A DNA stretch of 64,000 bases from UBA10649 sp965278945 (lineage in GTDB: Bacteria > Actinomycetota > Actinomycetes > S36-B12). This document shows positions 34,235 through 42,188 of the stretch, piece by piece. The stretch is taken from NCBI GenBank assembly GCA_965278945.1, contig OZ257128.1:1364001-1428000 (forward strand). The letters run 5' to 3'. The stretch's first letter is position 1. Every line of letters begins with the position of its first letter. The translations under genes and the position numbers were made by a program. The notes below the pieces were generated by a model. The model saw only the letters and a list, made by a program, of their open reading frames with translations. It was not told the DNA's origin and searched no databases.

Positions 34235-35011
34235 TTACACCGGAACGGTGATCGACGCTCGGTAGCCAGTCGTGGTCGAGCCGGTCACCTTGGGCATCTG
34301 CATGCGATACCCGTCGCTGAACACCATGTCCGACGTCAGCGATGTCGACCTCATGTTCCGTGCGCTCGACTCGTAGCCGGCCGTCGCGTAGACGTCATCC
34401 GAGACGCTCTCCGGCAGTGCCAGCTGCGACGTGCGCAATCGCGAGGATGCGGACAGCGCGGACTTCACGCTCGGGTAGACCTCGAAATGCATGTGCGGCC
34501 AGCGACCTGAGTAGCAGCCCGGGAAGATCGTCGTGAACGTCAGACGGCCCTTCGCGTCGGCGACCTGGACCCCGCGCAGGTAGTTCTCGTTCACGACGGC
34601 GGGGGAGTACATCGAGTAGTTGCCGGCGCGATCGCAGTGCCACAGGTAGACCGCTGCGCCCTTCAGGGGGGCGGAGTCGTTCGAGAAGTCGACGATCCGC
34701 ACCGTCAACGTCAGGGGTATGCCCTTGGCCACCGTCCGCGAGGAACCGAAGCTGGAGCGGATATCCGAGCGGACCACGCCCGTCTGGTTCAGCACGTTCT
34801 TGCCGTTGGAGCCGTCCGCCGGGTACGGGCCGGCCGTCTCCTCGGGGATCTCGCCGGTCGCGGCGAATGCGGGGGAGACCCCGGCAACCGCGGCGAGCGT
34901 CACTCCGCCCAGCAGTCCCAGCGCGCCCCGTCGGCTGAGCAGCCGCGGCAGGTCGTGGCTGAGTCCTCGGTCGTGGTCGTGCTCATGGCCGTCGTCGGCA
35001 TGCCGTGTCAT
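34235..35011 (-). CDS. Tat-exported intradiol ring-cleavage dioxygenase family protein
   Basis: 258 residues from the ATG at 35011 with AAGGAGG upstream; the open frame extends beyond but the extension is not supported. A twin-arginine signal (LSRRGALGLLGGVTLAAVAG) leads to an intradiol dioxygenase domain. Candidate iron ligands are the Tyr residues in GNYSMYS and GCYSGRW and the two His in RWPHMHFEVY. Known relatives cleave catechol-type rings; the exported form points to an extracytoplasmic substrate. A His/Asp-rich patch precedes the signal. Confidence 0.85.
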   Translation of the reverse strand: MTRHADDGHEHDHDRGLSHDLPRLLSRRGALGLLGGVTLAAVAGVSPAFAATGEIPEETAGPYPADGSNGKNVLNQTGVVRSDIRSSFGSSRTVAKGIPLTLTVRIVDFSNDSAPLKGAAVYLWHCDRAGNYSMYSPAVVNENYLRGVQVADAKGRLTFTTIFPGCYSGRWPHMHFEVYPSVKSALSASSRLRTSQLALPESVSDDVYATAGYESSARNMRSTSLTSDMVFSDGYRMQMPKVTGSTTTGYRASITVPV

Positions 35012-35050
35012 GGGACCTCCTTCGTTGATCTTGTCATCACAATGCCCCTC

Positions 35051-35065
35051 GAATCTGTGAGATTC
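35051..35065. promoter_or_regulatory. GAATCT-GTG-AGATTC palindrome between divergent genes
   Basis: A perfect 6-bp inverted repeat with a 3-nt centre lies 40 nt upstream of the dioxygenase start, in the 174-nt divergent gap to the glycosyltransferase. Operator-like. No regulator is adjacent. Confidence 0.35.
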
Positions 35066-35185
35066 CTGTGAGCCGGGGGACAGCTTGCTGTGTGCTCGCG
35101 AGGTTTGCATCAACCCCGGCGCCCACGAGTCCCGCTGACCGGTGTGGGACGTTTCTCCCATGGCCGACGAGCAGAGCAGGTAGGC

Positions 35186-35926
35186 GTGCGGCTGCTGGGA
35201 ATGATGCTCGTCCGCAACGCCGAGACGAGATTGCGGTCGGCGCTGGACAAGGCGGCTGAGTTCTGCGATGCGGTGGTCGTCGTCGATGACCGCAGCGAGG
35301 ACTCGAGCTTCGCGATCGCTCAGTCGCATCCGATCGTCAGCGATGTTGCCTCGATGCCATCGCCTCCAGGACCCAACGACGACTGGCTCATTCCCGAAGG
35401 CACGTTGCTGAACGCGCTGTACCGCCTTGCAGACAAGGAGGATCCGGACTGGCTCGTGAGGATCGATGACGACGAGTACCTCGAAGGTGCGGAGTCGTTG
35501 CGAGCGGTGCTGTCCGAACAAGACCGCGACGTCAGCGCGGTCAGGTTCCCGCGAGTCTCGACCTGGGCGGACGACGAGTACCCATTGATGGTGCCGCTGA
35601 TGGGCACCGCTCAGAGCATGAACGGACTCGTGCTGCGTCACTACCCGGGCATGATCGCGAGTCAGCCATGGCACAACCAGTTCCCCCAGGGGATGACGGA
35701 GCGCGGACGCATCACGAGCGACACCCGGGTTCGGTTCGTTCACGCGGGATGGGACACCCTCGCCCGTCGGATCGAGCGGGCGCAGAAGTACGCCCGCCTC
35801 GATCCCGAGTGCCGCTGGAATCACGGCACTTCGTACGACCGCGGGCTGCTGTTCGGATACTCGTTTGACGAACTAGACGACCTGCGCAGCGAGTACGCGC
35901 GACGCGCGGCCGCGAACGCCTCATGA
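35186..35926 (+). CDS. Glycosyltransferase family 2-like protein
   Basis: 246 residues from a GTG at 35186 (AGGTAGG upstream). The GT-A features are VRNAETRLRSALDKAAEFCDAVVVVDDRSED in pieces near the start and the DxD-like metal site RIDDDEYLE (about residue 95). It lacks membrane segments. The acceptor is unknown. Its stop overlaps the next gene by 4 nt, tying it to a protein of unknown function. Confidence 0.8.
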   Translation: MRLLGMMLVRNAETRLRSALDKAAEFCDAVVVVDDRSEDSSFAIAQSHPIVSDVASMPSPPGPNDDWLIPEGTLLNALYRLADKEDPDWLVRIDDDEYLEGAESLRAVLSEQDRDVSAVRFPRVSTWADDEYPLMVPLMGTAQSMNGLVLRHYPGMIASQPWHNQFPQGMTERGRITSDTRVRFVHAGWDTLARRIERAQKYARLDPECRWNHGTSYDRGLLFGYSFDELDDLRSEYARRAAANAS

Positions 35927-36996
35927 CGCTTCCCGAACTGATCGCGTCTGCGCAAGCGGAGGCCGCGATTCAGAACGTGCTCGACGATGAGCGAATCTCG
36001 CAACTTAGGTACTCGCTGTCACCACAAGGCGATCTGCCCTTGGTCATCGCGCACGCCCAGTCACTACTCCCGACCATCGACGCTGCGGAGCGACCTCAGT
36101 TGCAGCGGATCGTGGCTCGGTGGCGTTGCATGCTCAATCCAGGAAACGCACGGCCTTCGACTACGGACGAGCTAACCGCTCTCGTCTTGGACGTCGAGTC
36201 GTGGGACGTTCGCCTCGGTGCCGAGCGCGATGCCATCCCGACGTCCGTGGATATCTTCCCGCCGGACATCGCCGAACTGATCATGAGCGTCGCTCGGGAC
36301 TGGCAGATGATGTCGACGGCGCTTGCGCGAGGGCATGTCGACGCCGTGATTCCAATCGGCGGCCTGCTTCGCGCGAACCTCTTGCGACCCGCCTACGCCG
36401 CTCACCTGCTGGCGAGCGGTGATGTCACCGCGCAGATGGTTATCGGGCTCGCGAGCGAGCGGGCAACATCTGCGGCCGAGAAGCAGCATGCCAAGGAACT
36501 CAGCGCCCCGGCGGCCACGGAGGAAGCCGCGGTGGAGTTCGGGATGGAGCGCGCATTCGGATTCGAATCGCGAGATTGGCTACGCACGCAGGCACCGGGG
36601 CTGAAGAAGGGACCATCCAGAAAGGGAGTCGCACTGTTCGCGGGTTCAGCTCCGCCGAGCGGAGTATCCGGACAGCGAGCGACGACGGGGGAGGCTGTCG
36701 CCTGGCTGCTGACCACGTCGGTCATGCCCACCCAGGCCAGCGTTCTGCAGATCACGGCCACCCACTGCTGGCTCGCCGGCCACGTCGCGATGCTGACGCG
36801 CCTTCCGCACGGGAGCACCGTGCAGACAGTCGGCCTGCCGCGCGGCTTCGACGGCACCTCGCAACGCCCGCCGGACGAGATGGGATCGCAGCGGCACCTG
36901 CAGGAGATGAAGTCCTTCGTCGACGCGCTGCCTGGGATGCGCGCGTGGGCATCCTCGGCGGGCCACCGCGAGGGACCAGCCTTCGTCTGGGTCTAG
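35923..36996 (+). CDS. Protein of unknown function coupled to a glycosyltransferase
   Basis: 357 residues, no signal peptide or transmembrane helix. I do not recognise a family. The N-terminal 200 residues look helical; a hydrophobic block AVIPIGGLLRANLLRPAYAAHLL sits near 145-167. The C-terminal part contains THCWLAGHVAMLTRLPHG and RHLQEMKSFVDALPGMRAW. The ATG overlaps the glycosyltransferase stop, so both products are probably used together. Ends 4 nt inside the convergent HxlR gene. Confidence 0.7.
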   Translation: MTLPELIASAQAEAAIQNVLDDERISQLRYSLSPQGDLPLVIAHAQSLLPTIDAAERPQLQRIVARWRCMLNPGNARPSTTDELTALVLDVESWDVRLGAERDAIPTSVDIFPPDIAELIMSVARDWQMMSTALARGHVDAVIPIGGLLRANLLRPAYAAHLLASGDVTAQMVIGLASERATSAAEKQHAKELSAPAATEEAAVEFGMERAFGFESRDWLRTQAPGLKKGPSRKGVALFAGSAPPSGVSGQRATTGEAVAWLLTTSVMPTQASVLQITATHCWLAGHVAMLTRLPHGSTVQTVGLPRGFDGTSQRPPDEMGSQRHLQEMKSFVDALPGMRAWASSAGHREGPAFVWV

Positions 36997-37634
36997 GCGG
37001 CCAGGTGGAAGGTGCTCGCGAAGCGGCCCAAGAGGTCGCCGCGACCGCGGAGCACCTGGACCACCCCGCTCGCGATCGCTCGGTCCGGGGCAAGCTCGCC
37101 GGAGATGACCTGACGGATGCCCGGTCCTGCGGCAAAGGCGAGATCGGCCGGGCCGTCGCCGCGCGTAACGTCGAGGGTCAAGCCGTCGACGTGAATGAGC
37201 AGTTCTGCAGGACCCAGGTGGGCCGCGTAGGCGGTCGCCGGCAGGCTCGCCGCCACCTGCGGCCGGAACGCGGTTCGAAGGGCCATGGTCATCGAGTCGG
37301 GGGTGATGACCTGCTCCGATCGCGGCTCACCCATCGCCTTGAAGCCCCACGCGCCGAGGGCGAGGACCACCGGCTCGAGCTCGCGTCCGTAGGGCGTCAA
37401 CTCGTACACGATGACGCGCGACCTCGGAACTCGACGGATGATGCCGGCCGCCTGCAGTTCCTTGAGCCGCGCAGCGAGGATGTTGCTCGGGATCCGCGGG
37501 AGTCCGGCAGCGAGCTCCCCGTTGCGGCGCGGCCCCACGAGCAGGTCGCGGACGATGAGCATGGCCCAGCGCTCACCGACGAGCTCGATCGCTCGGGTGA
37601 CTCCGCAGTACTGCCCGTACTCGCGCGCGGCCAT
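36993..37634 (-). CDS. HxlR family regulator with C-terminal SCP2-like domain
   Basis: 213 residues. The HxlR winged helix covers about residues 8-105 (GERWAMLIVRDLLVGPRRNGEL, IPSNILAARLKELQAAGII, VYELTPYGREL). The remaining ~100 residues resemble a sterol-carrier (SCP2)-like domain often fused to actinobacterial HxlR proteins (ADLAFAAGPGIRQVISGELAPD). It begins 6 nt after the VOC gene it follows and probably controls that operon. Confidence 0.85.
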   Translation of the reverse strand: MAAREYGQYCGVTRAIELVGERWAMLIVRDLLVGPRRNGELAAGLPRIPSNILAARLKELQAAGIIRRVPRSRVIVYELTPYGRELEPVVLALGAWGFKAMGEPRSEQVITPDSMTMALRTAFRPQVAASLPATAYAAHLGPAELLIHVDGLTLDVTRGDGPADLAFAAGPGIRQVISGELAPDRAIASGVVQVLRGRGDLLGRFASTFHLAA

Positions 37635-37640
37635 CTGGCC

Positions 37641-38075
37641 TCAGGCCTGCTGAGCGGCGAACGCCTCGGGGCCTTGCGCCGCGGCCGTGGGGTCCATCCA
37701 GCCGAACTCCAGGTGATTGCCGTCGGGGTCGGTGATGCCGCGCTGGTACATGAAGCCGTAGTCCGTCGCGGGACGAGGCTCGGTGCCGCCCGCGGCCACT
37801 CCGGCGTCCGCGGTGAGATCGACGGCCTCCTTGGTATCGAGGAAGATCGCGGTCGCCGTCGTCGGGCCTGTTGCCGGGTCGCCAATCGGCAGGTCGGTGA
37901 AGGTCTGGAAGAAGTCGCGCGTCAAGATCATGAAGGCGCTGTGGTCCTCCTCGACGACGAAGCAGGCGGCATTGTGGTCGGTGAACATCGGGTTGAGGGT
38001 GAATCCGAGCGCCGCGTAGTACGTCTTGGCGCGATCGAGGTCGGTCACCGGCAGGTTGACGAACATCATGGTCAT
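37641..38075 (-). CDS. VOC (glyoxalase/bleomycin resistance) family protein
   Basis: 144 residues from the ATG at 38075 (MTMMFVNLPVTDLDRAKTYY), with AAGGAGA upstream. Paired beta-alpha-beta-beta-beta modules; the second ends in GITDPDGNHLEFGWM, with the Asp/His and Glu positions used for metal in active members. Function unassigned. First gene of a VOC-HxlR operon with a palindromic operator upstream. Confidence 0.88.
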   Translation of the reverse strand: MTMMFVNLPVTDLDRAKTYYAALGFTLNPMFTDHNAACFVVEEDHSAFMILTRDFFQTFTDLPIGDPATGPTTATAIFLDTKEAVDLTADAGVAAGGTEPRPATDYGFMYQRGITDPDGNHLEFGWMDPTAAAQGPEAFAAQQA

Positions 38076-38115
38076 CGTGGTCTCCTTGTGGGTCGCTTGC
38101 GTCGCTGGCGCGATA

Positions 38116-38132
38116 CTTGCAAAAAACAAGTG
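38116..38132 (-). promoter_or_regulatory. ACTTG-N7-CAAGT palindrome, probable HxlR operator
   Basis: ACTTG (38116-38120) and CAAGT (38128-38132) flank an A-rich centre, 41-57 nt before the VOC start. HxlR-type regulators bind short palindromes of this size at such promoters, so this is a likely autoregulatory site. Confidence 0.5.
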
Positions 38133-38187
38133 ACAGGTCAAGGGGTGGCGCATGCCTCCAGGCTCTAGGCGATCGCGATCGTCGGGT

Positions 38188-38214
38188 GGTACGGTATCTG
38201 GTACGAGTTACCGC
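38188..38214 (+). promoter_or_regulatory. Paired GGTAC motifs, probable YefM-YoeB operator
   Basis: Two TGGTACG motifs have their GTAC cores at 38189 and 38201, 12 nt apart, followed by a GTTACC half-site. Known yefM-yoeB operators use two short palindromes with TGTACA cores spaced about one helical turn apart, so the geometry fits autoregulation. GCGATCGC lies just upstream at 38170. Confidence 0.5.
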
Positions 38215-38230
38215 TGCCACAGGAGACGCA

Positions 38231-38479
38231 ATGTCGATCACTGCCAGCGAGGCACGAGCACGACTGTTTCCCCTCATCGAGGAGATCAACGACGATCAGA
38301 GGGCAGTCGAGATCGTCTCCAAGCGTGGACGCGCGTGGCTGGTCTCCGAGGACGAGTACAACTCTCTGCGCGAGACCGTCTACCTGCTGTCCTCGCCGGC
38401 GAACGCCGAGCGACTGCGCGAGAGCCTGGCTCAGGCCAACGCGGGGGAGACCGTCGCGCATGACCTCGTTACCGAGTGA
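38231..38479 (+). CDS. yefM: YefM/Phd family antitoxin
   Basis: 82 residues with CAGGAGA 6 nt before the ATG. The Phd/YefM fold is clear: MSITASEARARLFPLIEEIN, IVSKRGRAWLVSEDEYNSLRETVYLLSSP, then the disordered toxin-neutralising tail. It should bind YoeB and, with it, repress the operon. The toxin GTG overlaps its stop (GTGA). Confidence 0.93.
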   Translation: MSITASEARARLFPLIEEINDDQRAVEIVSKRGRAWLVSEDEYNSLRETVYLLSSPANAERLRESLAQANAGETVAHDLVTE

Positions 38480-38724
38480 TCGCCTTTACCGATCACGGCT
38501 GGGACGACTACACCAGCTGGACCGGTGATCGGAAGATCCTCGGGCGGTTGAACCGCATGATCGAGGAAGCTGACCGCAATCCCGGAGAAGGCATCGGGAA
38601 GCCCGAGCGGCTCTCCGGGGACCTGTCCGGTTGCTGGTCTCGCCGCATCGACCACGAGCATCGGCTGGTGTACAAGGTCGTGGACGGCGACCAGGTCGTT
38701 CTGCAGGCCCGGTATCACTACTGA
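38476..38724 (+). CDS. yoeB: YoeB/Txe family mRNA interferase toxin
   Basis: 82 residues, the typical RelE-fold size. YoeB hallmarks: WDDYTSW at the start, ILGRLNRMIEEADRNPGEGIGKPE, the catalytic region SRRIDHEHRLVYKV and the conserved C-terminal ARYHY. It cleaves mRNA at the ribosome A site. A convergent hairpin separates it from the recombinase cluster. Confidence 0.94.
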   Translation: MIAFTDHGWDDYTSWTGDRKILGRLNRMIEEADRNPGEGIGKPERLSGDLSGCWSRRIDHEHRLVYKVVDGDQVVLQARYHY

Positions 38725-38734
38725 CTGAGCTCCA

Positions 38735-38767
38735 ATCCAGCGAACACCTCGTCGGCTGTCGCTGGAT
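38735..38767. terminator. Inverted repeat between convergent yoeB and zinc-ribbon protein genes
   Basis: ATCCAGCG (38735-38742) pairs with CGCTGGAT (38760-38767) across a 17-nt loop, between two convergent stop codons. Candidate bidirectional terminator; no T-run. Confidence 0.45.
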
Positions 38768-38809
38768 CTACCGGCGTGCAGGTGAATTGAAGACTGTCCA
38801 ATAGGCCAG

Positions 38810-40312
38810 TCACGGCGGCCCAGGACGCCTTCTATCCTCCCGGAATGGGTTCTCTCTGCGTGGCGTCGGCAGTGCCGCGTAGGTGCCCCAGCGGCGCCCC
38901 GCGGCGTCTGCGTAACGCTCTGCAACGGCTACGTGATAGCCCAGAGCCTTCGCGGCGATGACCGGCGGCATCTCGCGAACCAGTTGCTCAAGAGCTGCGT
39001 GACGTCCCGCGAGGAGGGGTACGCCTGCCGCGCGCAGAGCGTTCATCAGACTCGTCGGATGAACATGCTGGCCGGGCCGGCGCCCAGGAAACAGCCACTC
39101 GTTGCTCGCGTGAGCCGCAGTGCTCATGTGCGGGAGCGCGGCCAGGTGTTGGCTCATGAGTCCGCAGAACGGGTGCGGTAGGGGAACAGGGCCGCCACCG
39201 AAGTCAACGAAACAGGCGCCGTCTGCGTCGGCCGTCACTTGGTCGAGACGCATCGCGGCTACGCGAGTGAGCGGCTGTGCGTAGAGCAGGAGCATCGTCG
39301 CCGCGACACGCTGATAGTCGGCCAAGGCTTCCGTGTTCAGTGCCATCCTGAGGGCAGAGATGCGATCGTCGTGCGAGATCGCCGGCGCCGTCCCGACGCG
39401 TCGCCGCGGGAACTTGACCCGGGGGAGCAGCTTGGCTTTGACGGCCCAAGTAACGAACGGGCCGGCTACGTATCGCGTCGACGAGCCTTCGGAGAGCCAT
39501 GCGTCGGTGTCTGCTTGCGTGAGTTCGGAGGGCGAGCGTCCGCGGTCGGAGAGCCAGGTCAGGAACTGAGCAGCGACGGCTGTCTGCTGCTTCGAGTTGT
39601 GCATGGCTCCGTAGGGGATCGGGCCCCGCGTCTCCTGCTTGCGCATGCGGCGGAGGTGATGCCAGCTGGTGAACTTGGTCAGCAACACGCGAGCTTCGTC
39701 GCTCGGCGCAGTCTGGAGCATGTCGTTTGTCCATCGCTCGAAGGCCATCCGTTGATGGTCCTCGGCTGATAGCAGCCCGTGCTCTTCGAGCAGTGCAGCA
39801 ATGTGCGAAGTGGTCCGGTCCGAAGGCAGCGCGGCGAATGCCTCGCGGGTCAGCGGGATGGTGCCAGTGGAGAGACCCTGGAGAATTGCGAGCGCCTTGG
39901 GGTTACGTAGCCAGATGAGCGCGCTGCGTGGGCGTCGTTGCGTCTCGATCGCGGTCCGGAGTGGCTCGAGGGTTTGGTTGGGTGTTCCGTCTGCTGTCCG
40001 GAACAGGCCAGCGAGCTGTTCGGCCAAGACGCAACGTGCGCATGTGCGATCGCGGATGGGCTCATCCTCTACCCTGCAATGGAGGTCGACGGGGATGCCG
40101 GCGCAGTCGACGCAGATCGGTTCGCGGTCCGTGTCCAGGCCCGGGAGTAGTCGGTCGACGCCGCAACCCGTGCACGTTCCATGGCGCTGTGCGGCTTGCT
40201 GGTAGCAGCGGCGACAGATGCGGCCCTCCGGCCACGTGGCGTGGATGCGGACGCCCGTCTTTCCGCAGCGAGCGCAGGGCGACGAGCCTCGCGTCCGCTG
40301 CCTACTCGTCAA
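38810..40312 (-). CDS. Zinc-ribbon protein with degenerate tyrosine recombinase domain (unit A)
   Basis: 500 residues from a TTG at 40312 that overlaps the upstream HTH gene by 11 nt; the position of the ATG in the unit B homologue is occupied here by ACG. About 120 N-terminal residues hold five CxxC pairs (CARC, CRRC, CTGC, CVDC, CARC). The C-terminal ~200 residues follow the tyrosine-recombinase pattern: an Arg in QPLTRVAAMRL, RHAALEQLV in place of the H-x2-R box, and ALGYHVAVAERYAD in place of the LGH...Y box. It resembles in plan the large second recombinase of Tn554-type elements. Function inferred. Confidence 0.6.
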   Translation of the reverse strand: MTSRQRTRGSSPCARCGKTGVRIHATWPEGRICRRCYQQAAQRHGTCTGCGVDRLLPGLDTDREPICVDCAGIPVDLHCRVEDEPIRDRTCARCVLAEQLAGLFRTADGTPNQTLEPLRTAIETQRRPRSALIWLRNPKALAILQGLSTGTIPLTREAFAALPSDRTTSHIAALLEEHGLLSAEDHQRMAFERWTNDMLQTAPSDEARVLLTKFTSWHHLRRMRKQETRGPIPYGAMHNSKQQTAVAAQFLTWLSDRGRSPSELTQADTDAWLSEGSSTRYVAGPFVTWAVKAKLLPRVKFPRRRVGTAPAISHDDRISALRMALNTEALADYQRVAATMLLLYAQPLTRVAAMRLDQVTADADGACFVDFGGGPVPLPHPFCGLMSQHLAALPHMSTAAHASNEWLFPGRRPGQHVHPTSLMNALRAAGVPLLAGRHAALEQLVREMPPVIAAKALGYHVAVAERYADAAGRRWGTYAALPTPRRENPFREDRRRPGPP

Positions 40313-40628
40313 TGCCGTGGAGTCTTGCCCGCTTCGGCCGGATAGTGCGAGGCAACGAGCCTCCATCGCCCGCCGCAGCGCGATGCGAGACTCCGACGAC
40401 ATGGAACTGACAGAGGTCCTCAGTGGTGCATTCGAGCGCGTCGCAGAGCGCTCCCAGGAGCCGTAGCGAGATGCGATCGGGTCTCTGGCCCAAGAGCCGG
40501 TATATCTGGCTGTCTGACAGGTCGATGCCACGATCGTTGAGGAGCGGGATGAGATCGGACATGCTCGTCAGGCCTCGCGCGGCCATGATCTCTCGGAGCC
40601 GCCATCTGTAGTCCACGCGTCGCTTCAT
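40302..40628 (-). CDS. Small Cro/C1-type HTH protein (unit A)
   Basis: 108 residues. The helix-turn-helix spans about 10-75 (RLREIMAARGLTSMSDLIPLLNDRG, SDSQIYRLLGQRPDRISLRLLGALCDALEC), followed by a basic, unstructured tail. Its ATG overlaps the integrase stop and its own end overlaps the zinc-ribbon gene, so the three are translated together. It may regulate the unit or act as a recombination accessory factor. Confidence 0.8.
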   Translation of the reverse strand: MKRRVDYRWRLREIMAARGLTSMSDLIPLLNDRGIDLSDSQIYRLLGQRPDRISLRLLGALCDALECTTEDLCQFHVVGVSHRAAAGDGGSLPRTIRPKRARLHGIDE

Positions 40629-41746
40629 GACTCGTCCTTCGCATCGTTGGGGTTGGTGACCTGGCCGGCGAGCGAGTTCATGACGTGCTGGAGCATCTTC
40701 GTCCGGTACTTCGCTGAGACGCCGGTGTAGATGGCCGTTGTCGACGCGTACTCATGTCCCACCTGCTGTTGGACGAACAGGTCGTCATAGCCAGCCTCGA
40801 TCAGGTGTGTGACGTATGACCGGCGAAGTGAGTGGAAGTCCAGTCCAAGGGGCATGTCGGCCCGGCGACAGAGCTCGCCGAAGTCCTTCGTGATCGAGTC
40901 TGCTCCGACGACGGCCGCTCGCTCACTGGGCCAGAGTGATGAGCTCTGCGGCGTGAGTCCGGGGCGGACTTCCGTGAGCCACTGGTCCAGACACTCGACG
41001 GCCCAACTGAACTGGGGGACTGTGAGAACGGTGCGACGCTTGGGTGGGGATCCGCGCATCGCCTTGCCGTAGCGAACGCGGACAGCTCCGAGTCGCCCGA
41101 ACTGCGGAGCGTGCGGGTTCGGCGAGAAGTCGATGTCCTCGAGCATGCGGACCTCGTTCCGCCGGGGGCCCCACGCGTACGCGGTCTTGACGATGGTTGC
41201 GAGGCGGAATGCGCTGACCCAACCCTTGCGGCCGGTCCGCGCGGCGGACACGACGAGTTCGTCCGCGCAGTCGAGGAGGTCTTGCATCTCCTTCTGCGTG
41301 AAGGGGCGCTTGCGAGGGCGGGCGAGAGCATCCTGAACGTGGACGGCGGTGTTCCAGTCATGGCAGATCTGGACTGGATGCGTCCCGAACCTCTGCTCGC
41401 ACTCGTCTAGCCACCCGTACGCGGAGTCGGTGATGTAGGCCATGAACATCCGCAGTGAGTCCTGGTAGCTCAGGAGGGTCGAGTGAGCGGCGCCCTGTAC
41501 GCCGCGTAGTTCCATGAAAAAATCGTCGACATTGCCCGCGGTCCACTCCCACGGACCAGACCCCAGCGACCGCTGAAATCGCTCGACAACCTGCCGGCGC
41601 CGGCCGATGGTCCTCGCGCTGAGGTTGCGCGCAACTTGTTGGCTGCGCCATCCGTCGAGCATCGCTGCGAACACATGATCCTCAGGCTGAAGCAGCGCCA
41701 GGCCGGCCGGAAGCACCTCGTCGACAGCTCCAGGTACGACTCGCAC
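40625..41746 (-). CDS. Tyrosine recombinase/integrase (unit A)
   Basis: 373 residues from a GTG at 41746, 4 nt after GGAGG; an in-frame GTG at 41809 is possible but would cover a palindrome pair. An N-terminal SAM-like core-binding domain (about 20-120) precedes the catalytic domain with all key residues: Arg in WGPRRNEVR, H-x2-R in FHSLRRSYVTHL, His in QQVGHEYASTT, and Tyr in AIYTGVS. An intact site-specific recombinase. It shares blocks with the integrase of unit B but is clearly diverged. Confidence 0.88.
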   Translation of the reverse strand: MRVVPGAVDEVLPAGLALLQPEDHVFAAMLDGWRSQQVARNLSARTIGRRRQVVERFQRSLGSGPWEWTAGNVDDFFMELRGVQGAAHSTLLSYQDSLRMFMAYITDSAYGWLDECEQRFGTHPVQICHDWNTAVHVQDALARPRKRPFTQKEMQDLLDCADELVVSAARTGRKGWVSAFRLATIVKTAYAWGPRRNEVRMLEDIDFSPNPHAPQFGRLGAVRVRYGKAMRGSPPKRRTVLTVPQFSWAVECLDQWLTEVRPGLTPQSSSLWPSERAAVVGADSITKDFGELCRRADMPLGLDFHSLRRSYVTHLIEAGYDDLFVQQQVGHEYASTTAIYTGVSAKYRTKMLQHVMNSLAGQVTNPNDAKDES

Positions 41747-42188
41747 GCAGCCTCCAGGGATCGTTCGCAGGTTCTGCGAGAGTTTCGCACATTCCGCGAA
41801 ACCCGGCACGGAATTCCCACCACCAGGCTCCTCAGTGGGCTCCGAGGACGCGAAGTTCCCACTCGTGTCGCCCCGCCAACGAGCATTGCGCTCAATGCGT
41901 TGCGGCTACTGTGAAGTCCATTCCCGGGGGACATCCGGACGACCGTCGGGTTCGCGGTTTGTGCGAACTGGACTGGTAAAAAATGTCATAAGGTAGATTA
42001 TCGGCGTGCAAAGCACGGGAGTTGCACCTGATGCGAGAACTCCCGGCCCATGCCATCGCGACGTTTGCGCTGGTCAGAGGCCTTTAGTCACCTCCAAGGC
42101 CGGCCCCCAGACCTAACGCGCTTGCCAGGCCGACCCTATGAGCATAGGTTTCATGCATTTAGTGCATGATTCCACGGTGGAGGCAGGT
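41747..42188. promoter_or_regulatory. Divergent control region between the two recombinase units
   Basis: 442 nt without a gene. Next to each integrase start sit two adjacent palindromes. Unit A: CGCAG-N3-CTGCG (41766-41778) and GTTTCGC-N7-GCGAAAC (41782-41802). Unit B: CCTATG-AG-CATAGG (42135-42148) and TCATGCA-N5-TGCATGA (42151-42169). The centre is AT-rich (around 41974-42003) and could hold divergent -10 boxes. A further CGGGAGTT/AACTCCCG inverted repeat spans 42016-42045. Confidence 0.6.

Noticed and set aside
35012..35824. Extension of the intradiol dioxygenase frame to 35824
   Set aside because: It would run opposite the glycosyltransferase and bury the Tat signal in mid-protein; a strong AAGGAGG precedes the ATG at 35011.
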